A stretch of 64,000 bases of DNA from Symsagittifera roscoffensis. Taxonomy: Eukaryota > Xenacoelomorpha > Acoela > Convolutidae. The notes under the pieces are model-generated. The model did not search any database. It was not told where the DNA came from and worked only from the letters and a program-made list of their open reading frames with translations. The stretch is from positions 16,094,660-16,158,659 of the forward strand of contig NC_087069.1 of NCBI RefSeq assembly GCF_963678635.1. The letters are read 5' to 3'. Position 1 is the first letter of the stretch; every line of letters starts with the position of its first letter. The position numbers and the translations under genes were made by a program. Shown here piece by piece: positions 36,766 to 47,859 of this stretch.

Positions 36766-39183
36766 AATTCACGCGAACGGGGGAGGGTGTTGGGACAGCG
36801 TGTTCAGCCTTCCGGAAGGAAATAAGAGTGTTATTTCCCCGGTTTCCAGAATCCGGAGGGGTCTCGGTCCCAGAACTCAAACTGTTTTATACAAACTCTT
36901 AGCTTCCTGGTCATGTCCTGAATTGAGTTTAATTAACATCTCGATTCATTTTCAGATAATGGGAAGCTAGGAGATGAGGGAAAGGGTTGATCCATCTTCG
37001 ATGGAGATGATGATTTGTATCTACTGAACAAAAACAATAGAAAAATAATGAGTAGTAGTAACCCTGTTCTTAGGAGTGACCTCGTGGTCTGGGGATTCTG
37101 AGACCCAGCCATGAGCTCACTATTTTTGCATGTAATCAAGTTAATTTGAGCGTTCTGGCCGGAGCTGGAAAGCAGTAACGTTTTTGTCGACCCGATGTTA
37201 GAAAAAACACCAAAATAACTGGCTTTGGCAGATACGGTGAAAAGCATGTAGAGCTTTGTTTAAACGCTGGCCAGTTGTTTTATAGCTTAGCTTTTTTTTC
37301 TGTCGATATGAACTTCCGGGCTAATGTTACATAGATTTTTTGTAGCGCTCCTGGATGTTATTCTTTTTATTATCATGAGCGGCAGAACCGTTAACAAGCA
37401 CTCCGCGCGGAGCGGATGTTCACATTAACGCCCTTAAAAGTCCTAAACCGCCGGGGTGGAAGGGTATTTCGGAACGCGGAAGCCTTCCGGATTCCTGTGA
37501 ATAGCTTTTTAACCTAGTTAAGACCAAAATTTCACGAACCAGGAAGGGTGGGGGGATTGGCCACCCCGTCGTTCCCTGAGAGATTTGTGACCAAAAACAG
37601 TTAAAGATGTACAAGAAATAAAGCAAAAGGTCGTATAGTACCTAAGAAAAACAAAAAACATAAAAACTAACCGAAAAAACCAAACACAGTAAAAAAGTAT
37701 ATGGTCAGTAGAAATCATCCCCGCAGACGAGATGTGATCCGACCATCACGTTTGTTGTTGTTAGATATCTTCTTGTTACAGGCATTTTTATCAAACAGGA
37801 TCGTTACGATAAATTTTGTGGCCCGTTTGTGGTGCTTGTACTGTAGGGTTCTTTGAGTATTTAAGCACGTTAATGCTAATTTGCGCTGAATCCGGAAGGG
37901 TCTCGGGATTAGTGAAGAAGAGTGATCCGGCAAGCAGTTCAGCAGTGACAAGAGGGGGCTCAAGGACAACAGCAATCGACTGTTGGGTATCGTTAACAAG
38001 TTATTTATCCCTTTTGGTACAAAAAGTAAGATATTAATCTGTAGGGGGCTCGACAGAACTGCACTGTAATGACCCTTCACCGAACTACGCATTTCAGAGT
38101 TAAGCACCTTAATTCGTATATTGAATCAACGCGGAGGGGTATAGTATTACTAATAATATGATTTATTCAGCTTCTATTACTTCGCCAATATCGTTTTTCA
38201 GTGAAAAATACAGTTAATTGACCGGTTTTTAGGGTCAAAATAGCGATATTTTGATCCTCCCACAAATCGCGATTTTTGAATTATTGATATTGTTTGAAAC
38301 AACGAAACACTATAAAACAAGAATTTTTTTTTTGAAATTTTGAGTTAGGACAGTAAAAATTGAGTCCGGACAACGTTAACTAGTGAGTTGACAAGTTTTA
38401 AAACCCGTTTGCCGATAACCTTCCGGGTTACAGAGGAATCGAACATAACGTGTTTGATTTATAGGATTCATCAATCCGGAGGGGTCCAAATAGCATTGTT
38501 TTTGGCAAATTGTTTCAGCTAGAACGTTTTAGATCGGTGTTTTTGCATTGAACGAGAAAAGTATGTACCCTCTGAGCTCGGATCAATAACTTTTAGGTCG
38601 AAAAGAGCAGAATTGTGAAAAAAGTCAGGCGGAACCTATAAGAGAGAAATTTTTTGATTTTAGAAAGCAGACGTTAGGGTTAATAATTTTGGAACTACAG
38701 CATAGATCCAGTTGATCTTGATACCATTAGATGGAAAACTTGTTGAGTTTACTCATAGAAACATCAATTTTTCAAAAAAAAAGCGTGAACTTTTTTTAAG
38801 AATGTTTTTAGCAAATTCACTAATTCGGCAACGTGGACCCTTCACGTTTTATAACTATTTTGGAAAGCCCTTACACCCCTACCAAAGGGTAGTAATGGTT
38901 GAGTGAGGCAAGTTTACGCTGTTCTAGACAAAAAGGGAAGGCTAATGAGACCAGAAAACCATAGTCAAGTCGAAACTAGGCTAGTGATATGACCCTTCAC
39001 CGTGTGTGAATTGTAGACCCTTCATCAGGGTGAATGGTCAAATAAGAGGCTTAGCTCCAATCCGGAAGGGTCTTGGGAAAGCAGACAGCCTTCCTAGTTA
39101 GTTCAAACAGCATAATAGCATCGGGGAACGTATCCGGAAGGGTATCGGGTGAAAATTTAGAACGTCTCGGAGGAGATAATTTT

Positions 39184-39370
39184 ACGAAACCGGAGGGTTC
39201 CCAAACCGGAGGGGTCCCAACTTTGCCAGTCTGGAGCGGTCTTATTTTTGCCAATTCGGAGGGGTCCCAATTTTGCCAATTTGGAGGGGTCTTATTTTCG
39301 CCAATCCGGAGGGGTCCCAATTTTGCGATCCGGAGGGATCCTGTTTTTGTTAATCTGGAAGGGTATTTTT
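39184..39370. repeat. About 25-bp tandem minisatellite of CCGGAGGGGTCCCAATTTTG
   Basis: Seven or eight imperfect units alternate between GGGGTCCCAATTTTGCCAAT and GGGGTCTTATTTTCGCCAAT forms. The array makes both strands appear open, giving spurious frames. Confidence 0.85.
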
Positions 39371-39469
39371 TGTCAAGACTTAAGAAGACAAAAGAAAAGA
39401 AAATAGTAAAAGGTATTAGGTTATTAAGGGAAAGGCTAGGAACCAGTGACTGCACTGGTAACTTGCCTT

Positions 39470-39478
39470 TTATAAAAG
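39470..39478 (+). promoter_or_regulatory. TATA-like box
   Basis: CTTTTATAAAAGACC lies 100 bases after the motif cluster and about 0.5 kb before the first element B coding sequence. It is a good TATA match, but no start site or transcript evidence is visible. Confidence 0.4.
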
Positions 39479-39989
39479 ACCAGACCAAAACAAAACAAGT
39501 CTAAACTCGGACACTCGCGGCACTAAGTCTAAATTGAACAAGAATGTGTAAGTGACTGGTGTGGATTGAAATCCAAATCGTTTTTGAGAGAAGAGATTGC
39601 CCTGAGAATTTAAGTTGCTCTAGCTCGGGCAGTCGGAAGGCAGATATGTAACACAGGACTCGGTGGGTGCAATAGACGCCCACTCGGGAAAATAACTGCC
39701 TTCAAGTTTTGTCTGTTTGGTGCAGCACCGAGCAGGGAAAGCTCTTTCTTTAGAAACAAGTTCGATTATTGTATTGCGACTAACTAAAAAAAGAAAGCAC
39801 ATACGTTTTTCAAAAAAATATTCTTATTTTTCTTCATTTTGGTTTTAAATCATTAATATTTGTGCTTGATTGGGTAGTGAGAACACTATCTTTTCAATAG
39901 AATGATATCATCATACTGTGCTAGCTTCACATCTTACAAATAATAATCGACTATTGTCAATAAATTGTATACACGCTGTACTGTGATAA

Positions 39990-40637
39990 CACACAAGGAT
40001 TCGTGGTCACTATTTAAAAGAAATATGAAAGTTATTGTATTGTGGCAGGACTTACCCACACTGAAAACTTATTTAAAAAAAATAAGAAAAACAAGAGAGA
40101 CAGGTGATCTAGAAGCAGTAACAGACGAGGACCCTAACATAGAAACCGGACATAGGATATTTTAACTTACCAAATGAAAATTCAAGTAGCGTAATATTGA
40201 CAGATAGTGATTTGATACTCACAAATAGAACATGTGCGATAGCAATCACAGCATACATGAGTTTTAAGACAGCCTTAGCAGCAGATTTTATGAGAGAAAA
40301 TAAAATTATAGAATTTCTTTGGAAGCAAAGACCAGGATTAGGAGGCGTAGCAGCTTTGCCTCCGGCGGCGTCGCAGATACCGGGGAAGTACTTATGTTTC
40401 TTGGTGACGAGGGCGACGGAGAAGTGGCACGTGGACCCCGAAAGCCTAGTCTTGTACTTCACGAGATTAAGAGACTTCCTTGTGGAAAGGGAAGTGAAGG
40501 AGCTCTCCCTTCCAGTGTACGACCCGAACAGAGGACAGCTGCATCCACGGGAGCTGTATGCACTGATACACGTACTCTTCTCTGATACTAATATACAAGT
40601 ATACTTAGATAAGAAATTTTACTTGTGTAAAGGCTGA
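39990..40637 (+). pseudogene. Macro-domain end of element B pol
   Basis: The frame at 40,197-40,637 reads TDSDLILTNRT, RPGLGGVAALPP, GKYLCFLVTRATEKW, FTRLRDFLVEREVKELSLPVYDPNRG and LHPRELYALIHVLF. It matches the C-terminal domain of the minus-strand integrase ORF (TDSDFILSNRT, RPGLGGMAALPP, GKYLCFLVTRVNDRN, LTRLRDFMIERG, MPVYDSNRGKLSPREL). The pattern is that of Poa1p/OARD1-like macro domains. The preceding linker (LKKIRKTRETGDLE) also aligns. The integrase core is not present. Confidence 0.7.
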
Positions 40638-41046
40638 GTTTAGATGGAATGCAGGAAGGCGTCATACTAAAATGTGTGTTGTGTTTGACATGTATGTTAT
40701 CTTATGTGTTATGTTATTAAGACCCTGCTTAAAAAAAATTAGTTACCATGAATAACCGAATGACGATCTTAGAAATAGATCCAAAGTTTGGACTGTCCAT
40801 TCTTAGGTCGAATTCCAAAATTTTGGAAACGGATTTACATTATTAAATTTAAGGATCAAAATCTTTTTATCTGACTGTTTTAAATAAGATTTAATATAAA
40901 ATTAGTGTAAAGCTGACAAATTTGATATTCGTGACCTCTTTTTTAGATCCTGATTGATCATTTAATCATTCACTTGATTTTAATTCATCGAATCGATAAT
41001 AGAATCAAATCTGAAAAGAACATTGACAACTTCAATTTGAACGAAT

Positions 41047-41570
41047 TAATGGACCTGGCAGAGGCATATGTGGGACCGATGGTAGATGCGATTTATCGTC
41101 GGCTGATGGATTGAGACTTCGCTCTGGAGGACCCAGAGGTAGTCATATTGCTATCCGCCTTAATAAACATCTTGGGGCATGATAACCGTGGGGACAGCCC
41201 CACGGAAATCTTATTGGTGGCAGCACACGGAGAGAGAGGAGTACTAGACCGCCCGAACATGAGAAAGATGAGGTGCAGAAACGGGGCTCTCTCAGGTAGT
41301 GACTTGGCGAACGAGCCTAGATTGGGAAGTTCGAGGACCTACCAACCAGGTGAGATGCCTTTGCCCACCAAGCCTAGACCTGGACTGAGGAAGATGCATC
41401 AGGAAAGGAACAGCGAAGCTGCCTCGTCTAGTTCACAACTGAAGGCAGCTGTGCCACCGAAGAGGGCGAGAGTAGAGGAGGAAGTTCAGACAAACGAGAC
41501 CATGCAAGATTTTTATAGTACGATTCGGAAGAAAGGAGAAGATCGAAGGAAGAAAATGTGTTCCTAATGA
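41047..41570 (+). pseudogene. Element B coiled-coil-type ORF, N-terminal part
   Basis: VDAIYRRLMD, VVILLSALINILGHDNRGDSP and GEMPLPTKPRPGLR align with DELYRRLRD, LYAILQLEDQGECRES and GEFPLPTRPTARS of the element A coiled-coil ORF. It continues into a Lys/Glu-rich stretch. It is a fossil. Confidence 0.6.
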
Positions 41571-41779
41571 CGAGTGTGAGAGATCTGATCACCCAAGAAG
41601 GAGAAACGCTCTCTGTTTCAATCGGTTTATGATTGAACAAGTTTCAGTGCCAGCATTGAATACTTGTGTTAAGATGCTAAGAGAAGGCGATGAACGAGCG
41701 AAAGCCTTGAGCTTGCTAGCACTTTTGGACATACACCAAAGCAAGCCAATGCAAGTAAATATGAAAGAACCCGTAGAAC

Positions 41780-42880
41780 TAGAAAAAAACGAAGAAGATA
41801 GACGAAATAAGGAGATTCTCAAACAAGGATTTAAGGCTCACTAAGGAACCTATGGGAGCACTGCCTAAGTCCATTGAATACTGCGGACCGATCAGGAAGA
41901 AATCATACAGTTACGTGTCCGGAATCATAGGGATAGCGTACAACCCTTTCCTAAAAGAAGACATACGCGATTGCTTCGTTGATTACGAGCAATTAGTGTT
42001 GCTAAGATTCTGGACGTCAAGAATTGCAACGATAAGAAGCGCCGCTAATCAGTAGAACAAGCTGGGGCTAGTCTTGGAGGAAAAGGTTACTGCACCTTCA
42101 GTGCCAAAATCTGACAACCGAGTAGAGTTTAGATTGGGATTCTCAGATGAACTGCTGAGAACGAGCTTAATGGTGGTATGGGAACTGATGAGGCCATCAT
42201 GGTGTCCTAGTCCCAACGCTGATTCGATATTACGTGCGACACAAGACGTACAGGGGGAACTGAACTCAGACTGTAACCTGCGTGACCTTAGCATCATCTT
42301 TAATCTGATGACGACAGTTTCTAACAGCAGCGCTGAAGACAAGGTAGAGTTGCCTGACTGGAGACCAGAGGACTGGGTCAAACCTGGTAGTTGTCTGGCA
42401 GAAGTCTGTGGACTGGAGGGTCACATCTGTGGAGGTCTGGATTGCGTAAAGACACTGGAGAAGTGTTCCCCGGAGTTTTGCATACTGAACAAAAGAACAT
42501 AGGAAAGTGGAGGGAAGCGATCGAGGCGGAAATGAACATCCGGTACAGTGAAACTTATCGCAGACCGTCGGGAGCGCGGTATTTGTTGGGATCGACATTA
42601 GCTCCAACATGCAAGAGCAGATACCCAGTGCATTTTGTAGCGGTTGATGTGAAATGTACGAGAACGAAAGTGGATCAAGCCTTCTCAGTGCCAAAATGCG
42701 TAAGACTAGCGAGAATGTCAGAAACATTTTACGAGTTACTGTGCAAAATGTTTTCGGCAGCTCTGGAGAGATCTAAAGAGGAGTTAGATTCAACACTGGG
42801 AAGAATCTCATGGGATACGCCAGTGGGAACTTCAGTGACTTTGAAAGACAAAAGCAGAAAGGATCAACACTCACGGATTA
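41780..42880 (+). pseudogene. Element B 808-type protein, C-terminal two thirds
   Basis: Blocks in order are DEIRRFSNKD, YSYVSGIIGIAYNPFLKED, VWELMRPSWCPSPNAD, KPGSCLAEVCGLEGHICGG, and DQAFSVPKCVRLARMSE. They match DEVRRFSNKK, YQYVSGVMGIAYNPFLDSE, VWKLLRPSWCPHPHAS, EPGSCLDSTCGNGEHTCDG and DKAFSVPKCVRLARISH of the intact protein. The four-Cys cluster is kept. It is a fossil with several breaks. Confidence 0.75.
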
Positions 42881-43735
42881 CAACGCAGTAGACGCGAATA
42901 ATGAAGTCCACCGAGTGATGATGGAATTGGAACCACTGCTGGAAACTTTGGGAAAACGTAATTGGAGGAGCTTCATGTCGACACATAATGAGTTCTCCTG
43001 CCATTGCTTGCTACAAACATGGTGGTACCCCGGGCGTAGTAATCTGGTGTTGATCTCGAACTGTAGAGAGCTGCTCTCCATGGGTTTACCAGACTCATCA
43101 CAGCCCATAACGATAGTGATAGTGGAAGTTATGATGGCAATACGATGGCTGGAAGCTCATGTGAAAGAGAACATTAGACAGGAGGCACCGACGAAAAAAC
43201 AATTGCAGGAATTGGATTGTCTAAAAGATTTAGAGCTTTTCGAGACAATGTGCAAAATCTTGAACATTCCGCTGGAAAATAAAAAAATTATGGACCAGAA
43301 GACGGCTGATGCCATGGCTTAGAGCCAACTTGACTGCAGGGTTGTACAAGTATGCTAAGAAGCATATGTCGAAGCACAGCAGAGTGTACAGTGCGTATCA
43401 GCTGGACATTGGAGCAGGAGCTTTTAAGCGAGCTTTTGTAATTCATTGGAATGCAGTGACCACCGCAGTAAAGAGAACTTCTAGGACGAGTGAATGTGAC
43501 GGAAGTGAGAAAGAAGAGATGTTGAAGGAAGACTTGGAGAGAAACGTGACGTTGTGCCTCCACAACAGCTTCTGCCGAAAGAGAGATTCTAACGTGGATC
43601 CCCTACCTTGTGGTAAACAAAGAGTAGAAGAGCAGAAGTGTTGGAGGACTGCTTCCAACAGCGTCAGAATACCTACCGACGTGTTGCAAGACACAGAGAC
43701 TGAAAGTGCGGTGTCAATGTCTCAGGAGTAGGAGA
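42781..43735 (+). pseudogene. Element B 278-type protein (array unit 1)
   Basis: It contains MMELEPLLETLGKRNW, CHCLLQTWWYPGRSNLVLI, LSMGLPDSSQPITIVIV and LELFETMCKILNIPLENK. These follow CHCLAQTVWYPDHKNLCLV, WSIGLPDHRQKVTLLV and LELFETACKVFAIP of the element A protein. It is a fossil, the first of three tandem copies. Confidence 0.75.
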
Positions 43736-43740
43736 TGGAA

Positions 43741-44500
43741 CATTGACGAATGGCCGAAAAACAAGATGCAAAAAGAAAGAAAATAGAAGAACTTAGAAGT
43801 TTTAGAATTTCTAAACGACGAACAAAGGAAGAAACAAAGAAGTGATGAAAGAGAAGATGTTAGAACTCATAACTGTTTTGTATAAGACAAAAAAAAATCA
43901 AATGAGGAACAAAGCAACCAAGCTGCAATTGAAACTGAAAGAAAAATTTTAGTTGAGTTTTGAAGATTAAAGAATTTATAAGTTTGCATTTTGATTTTAG
44001 TTAGTGGCTTTAGAGACATTTACTATTTGTTTAGAAACGTTCGAGTGAAGAGTATATTTAAATATTCCAGCCTGCATGATTGTTCTTAATCAACTAAGAC
44101 GACTGATCACTTTGGCGACATGAAAGGCTTGGGTACTCTCTTGAAGAGGGAGATTATTTCATTGTTCCTTCTAACCACAGAGTTCCTTAATTTTAATATC
44201 CAGGACCAACAACAACTAGATTTCCGAAGGGAAGAAGCATAGTAGGATAACTTTAGCTTGTTGGTTGGCAGGACTGTCCTGCAAACTGGCACTTTTTAAA
44301 ACCTAAGAGAAAAAATTTTAAATCAGGGCATTGACATTGGAAGTCAGAAAAAATGTTTTATCTTTAGTCATATCCTCGAAAAAGCAGATTAGTGAAAGCA
44401 TTTGAAAGGTCATGGTAACGTAGTATGATGCTATTTATATTCTGCAGTGAGTCGATATGACGTCGATAAAAGTGACTTCGTGCATTTTGTAAGCTCTGAC
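43741..44500. other. AT-rich intra-unit spacer
   Basis: It is non-coding and is repeated at about 47,096-47,860 and 50,455-51,000. It might be part of an element B LTR or 3' untranslated region. No boundary motif pair was found. Confidence 0.4.
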
Positions 44501-44509
44501 AAAGACTAC

Positions 44510-45640
44510 GAGATTCAGTGGGGACATTGACCGGGCTGTCCGGGGAGTATGTGACATTCGCCCAGAATGGACGAAAATGCAATTTCATATTCGTAGCCGC
44601 TGACATGGAAGATTAACGATTTTAGCAGATTAGCGACGTTATTTGAACAATTAGATGAATTGTGAAGGTCTTAATATTCTGGAAATTTTAAGTTTTAACA
44701 ATTGGATATCTGACGTCACCTTTCCGGAAAACGATTGAAACGGCAACTTTGGAGAAAAACGAGAGAAAAAAAGACCAACAATAGTAGCAGTGAAAACTAG
44801 TACGAAAGAAATAACGACAGACAACTGAAAATTATCAGAGACCGTTCCGAGTTGTAACCGTTGTGTCGCTACAATCGTCGCTTCCGGCTTCCGTCGTACT
44901 TCCGGGCGAACATTACAGCCAGCTTCTGATATAGGAGCCTCAAACTGGTTAAACACACTTCCACTAAGCGGATATAATTTAACCTAAATAAAGCCGAATT
45001 CAGAGATTGAGTTTATCTCAGATATGGATGGGAATAAACCAATCTTCGACTCAGTTGTGCATATGGTCAGTCTTTCGACCTTCTCCACGCCCTTCACTGT
45101 GCAAAGGATGGATACACGCACATGAGGCATGACGAAATCAGAGATACTTTTCTCAACCTCAAGAGCGATGTTTGTTATGATGTTGAAATCGAGCTGAAAC
45201 TTCAGTCGTTGCACGGCGTGAGCATTGTCATCAATTCAACCACAACTGATGAAGACGCTCGTATAGATGTGAGAACAAACGGATTATTCAAAATTTCATG
45301 AAAACTGAAAGACGCCTATAAGTACAGGAATCACTAAAAAAAATCAAAATACCAAGAGAGTTCAACAAGTCGAGCAGAGCAGCTTCTGCTAGCTCATTTT
45401 TGTCTGCACTGGTGGTGCCGCACCAGCAGCTACACGGACAATGCAGCGCATAGCTGAAAAACTAAGTGAAAAAAGGAATGAAAGCTACTCAGAAACAATA
45501 AACTGTACAAGAACTAAGATGAGCTTGGCGCTGCTCAGGAGTGCTAACCTTTGTATGCGGGGTTGCAGATCACTGCGTAAGACCCAATCCTTTGACAATT
45601 CAATTAGTGCTGTTATAGAGGTGGGACGATTGAAGTAAAT
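44510..45640 (+). pseudogene. LINE-like C-terminal remnant in unit 1
   Basis: Frames include TMRHDEIRDTFLNLKSDVCYDVEIELKLQ, written here only as its motif TMRHDEIRD, then TTDEDARIDVRTNGL and MQRIAEKLSEKRNESYSETI with LLRSANLCMRGCRSLRK. The D-x-R-x-D followed by a G-hydrophobic stretch resembles the PD-(D/E)XK-like nuclease segment that follows RT in some LINE-like elements. The last part resembles the C-terminal end of that family. It is broken. Confidence 0.5.
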
Positions 45641-46087
45641 ACCTTTAATGACAATACATTAAATGCTGACTTGACTTTATTCCTGAAATATTGTTTATTG
45701 ATGCATTATGATAATGCTGGTATGGGCCCTATCCAGTTGTGCACGACCGTATCTAAACGGAAGGGCCCTTTTTATAATTCACTTTTTTTAGCATAGGCTT
45801 TTGCCACTGCTTCGATCTCACAAAGGGCAAAATAATTGTTTATTTTCAATATGGCAGAAGATAAACAGTTAAGAAATGAACCGAAAAAAAAGTGAAGAAA
45901 CATTTTCTGATCCAAAAAAAATTGTAAAATTTCAAAAACCACCGTTAAAAAGTTGTCCGGTTTTCACATGGGACCGTAAGGAGTTTTTCTAGGGGCCATA
46001 TTTCAAAACGAGTTCGTAACGGTACCATTAATCTAAACAAGTACGGATATTTGCATTCCAAAGGAGTGCAATTCTCGTAATGCGAAG

Positions 46088-47095
46088 ATGCAAGAAGACA
46101 TGTTTATTGTTTCCTTGTATGAATGCAATCTCCCAGCATTTATACTGGGGAAAAAGTTCATGGGATTTGCCAGTGGAAACTTCAGTGACTTTGAAAGAAA
46201 AAAGCAGAAAGGATCAACGGTCACGGATTACAATGCAGTAGATGAAAATGATGAAGTCCACCGAGTGATGATTGAAATGGAACCACTGCTGAAAGCTTTG
46301 GGAAAACGTAATTGGAGGAGCTTCATGTCAATACATAATGAGTTCCCCTGCCATTGCTTGCTACAAACATGGTGGTACCCCGGGCGTAGTAATCTGGTGT
46401 TGATCTCGAGCTGTAGAGAGCTGCTCTCCATGGGTTTACCAGACTCATCACAGCCCATAACGATAGTGATAGTGGGAGTTATGATGGCGAAACGATGGCT
46501 GGAAGCTTTTGTGAAAGAGAACATTAGACAGGAGGCGCCGACGAAAAAACAATTGCAGGAATTGGATTGTCTAAAAGATTTAGAGCTTTTCGAGACAATG
46601 TGCAAAATCTTGAACATTCCGCTGGAAAATAAAAAATTATGGACCAGAAGACGGCTGATGCCATGGCTTAGAGCCAACTTGACTGCATGGTTGTACAAGT
46701 ATGCTAAGAAGCATTTGTCGAAGCACAGCAGAGTGTACAGTGCGTATCAGCTGGACATTGGAGCAGGAGCTTTTAAGCGAGCTTTTGTAATTCATTGGAA
46801 TGCAGTGACCACCGCAGTAAAGAGAACTTCTAGGACGAGTGAATTTGACGGAAGTGAGAAAGAAGAGATGTTGAAGGAAGACTTGGAGAGAAACGTGACG
46901 TTGTGCCTCCACAACAGCTTCTGCCGGAAGAGAGAATCTAACGTGGATCCCCTACCTTGTGGTAAACAAAGAGTAGAAGAGCAGAATTGTTGGAGGACTG
47001 CTTCCAACAGCGTCAGAATAGCTACCGACGTGTTGCAAGACACAGAGACTGAAAGTGCGGTGTCAATGTCTCAGGAGGAGGAGATGGAACATTGA
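46088..47095 (+). CDS. Element B 278-type protein, array unit 2
   Basis: The open frame is 335 codons. It starts upstream of the repeat junction with MQEDMFIVSLYECNLPAF, then runs through MEPLLKALGKRNW, CHCLLQTWWYPGRSNL, MAKRWLEAFVKENIR, FETMCKILNIPLENK and LRANLTAWLYKYAKKHLSKH. It ends with an acidic EEEMEH tail. This matches the element A 278-residue protein over nearly its whole length. No enzyme motif is recognised. It is a piece of an old LTR-element relative, and whether it is expressed cannot be told. Confidence 0.6.
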   Translation: MQEDMFIVSLYECNLPAFILGKKFMGFASGNFSDFERKKQKGSTVTDYNAVDENDEVHRVMIEMEPLLKALGKRNWRSFMSIHNEFPCHCLLQTWWYPGRSNLVLISSCRELLSMGLPDSSQPITIVIVGVMMAKRWLEAFVKENIRQEAPTKKQLQELDCLKDLELFETMCKILNIPLENKKLWTRRRLMPWLRANLTAWLYKYAKKHLSKHSRVYSAYQLDIGAGAFKRAFVIHWNAVTTAVKRTSRTSEFDGSEKEEMLKEDLERNVTLCLHNSFCRKRESNVDPLPCGKQRVEEQNCWRTASNSVRIATDVLQDTETESAVSMSQEEEMEH

Positions 47096-47859
47096 CAAAT
47101 GGCCGAAAAACAAGATGCAAAAAGAAAGAAATTAGAAGAACTTAGAAGTTTTAGAATTTCTAAACGACGAACAAAGGAAGAAACAAAGAAGTGATAAAAG
47201 AGAAGATGTTAGAACTCATAACTGTTTTGTACAAAACAAAAAAAATCAAATGAGGAACAAAGCAACCAAGCTGCAATTGAAACTGAAAGAAAAACTTTAG
47301 TTGAGTTTTGAAGATTAAAGAATTTATAAGTTTGCATTTTGATTTTAGTTAGTGGCTTTAGAGACACTTACTATTTGTTTAGAAAGGTTCGAGTGAAGAG
47401 TATATTTAAATATTCCAGCATGCATGGTTGTTCTTAATCAACTAAGACGACTGATCACTTTGTGGTGACATGAAAGGCTTGGGTACTCTCTTGAAGAGGG
47501 AGATTATTTCATTGTTCCTTCTAACCACAGAGTTCCCTAATTTTAATATCCAGGACCAACAACAACTAGATTTCCGAAAGGAAGAAGCATAGTAGGATAA
47601 TTTTAGCTTGTTGGTTGGCAGGACTGTCCTGCAAACTGACACCTTTTAAAACCTAAGAGAAAAAATTTTAAATCAGGGCATTGACATTGGAAGTCAGAAA
47701 AAATGTTTTATCTTTAGTCATATCCTCGAAAAAGCAGATTAGTGAAAGCATTTGGAAGGTCATGGTAGTGTAGTATGATGCTATTTATATTCTGCAGTGA
47801 GTCGATATGACGTCGATAAAAGTGACTTCGTGCATTTTGTAAACTCTGACAAAGACTAC

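Larger units (their letters stand above)
36766..39990. other. Non-coding region with recurring CCGGAGGGGTC motif
   Basis: No coding frame is convincing. The motif (T)CCGGA(A/G)GGGTC and near variants appear at about 36,851, 37,879, 38,474, 39,060 and 39,131, then in a dense cluster from 39,180. Reverse-oriented GACCCTTC(A) appears near 38,073, 38,992 and 39,018. A TATA-like box lies at 39,470. It could be the U3/LTR or 5' regulatory part of element B, but no LTR partner was found. Confidence 0.5.
39990..43740 (+). mobile_element. Element B: shortened old relative of element A
   Basis: From 5' to 3' it shows the linker and macro domain at the pol 3' end, the N-terminal part of the coiled-coil ORF, the C-terminal two thirds of the 808-type protein, and the 278-type protein. 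The SGNH and 938-type frames are not seen. Protein similarity to the minus-strand element A copy is roughly 45-60% by eye, so it is a separate subfamily. It is broken at several to many places. Confidence 0.75.

Noticed and set aside
39184-39370. CRISPR-like spacing of GGAGGGGTC repeats
   Set aside because: Repeats are only about 10-20 bases and imperfect, the intervening DNA is itself repeated, and the DNA is eukaryotic.
39051-39504. Long frames on both strands with repeated Pro/Gly-rich peptides
   Set aside because: Both are products of the 25-bp minisatellite, which happens to lack stops in several frames.
44651-44956. Minus-strand frame with a hydrophobic segment, present also at 36,548 and 48,001
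   Set aside because: Its recurrence is explained by the duplicated DNA segment, and the sense strand belongs to the LINE-like remnant. The hydrophobic stretch comes from antisense AT-rich codons.
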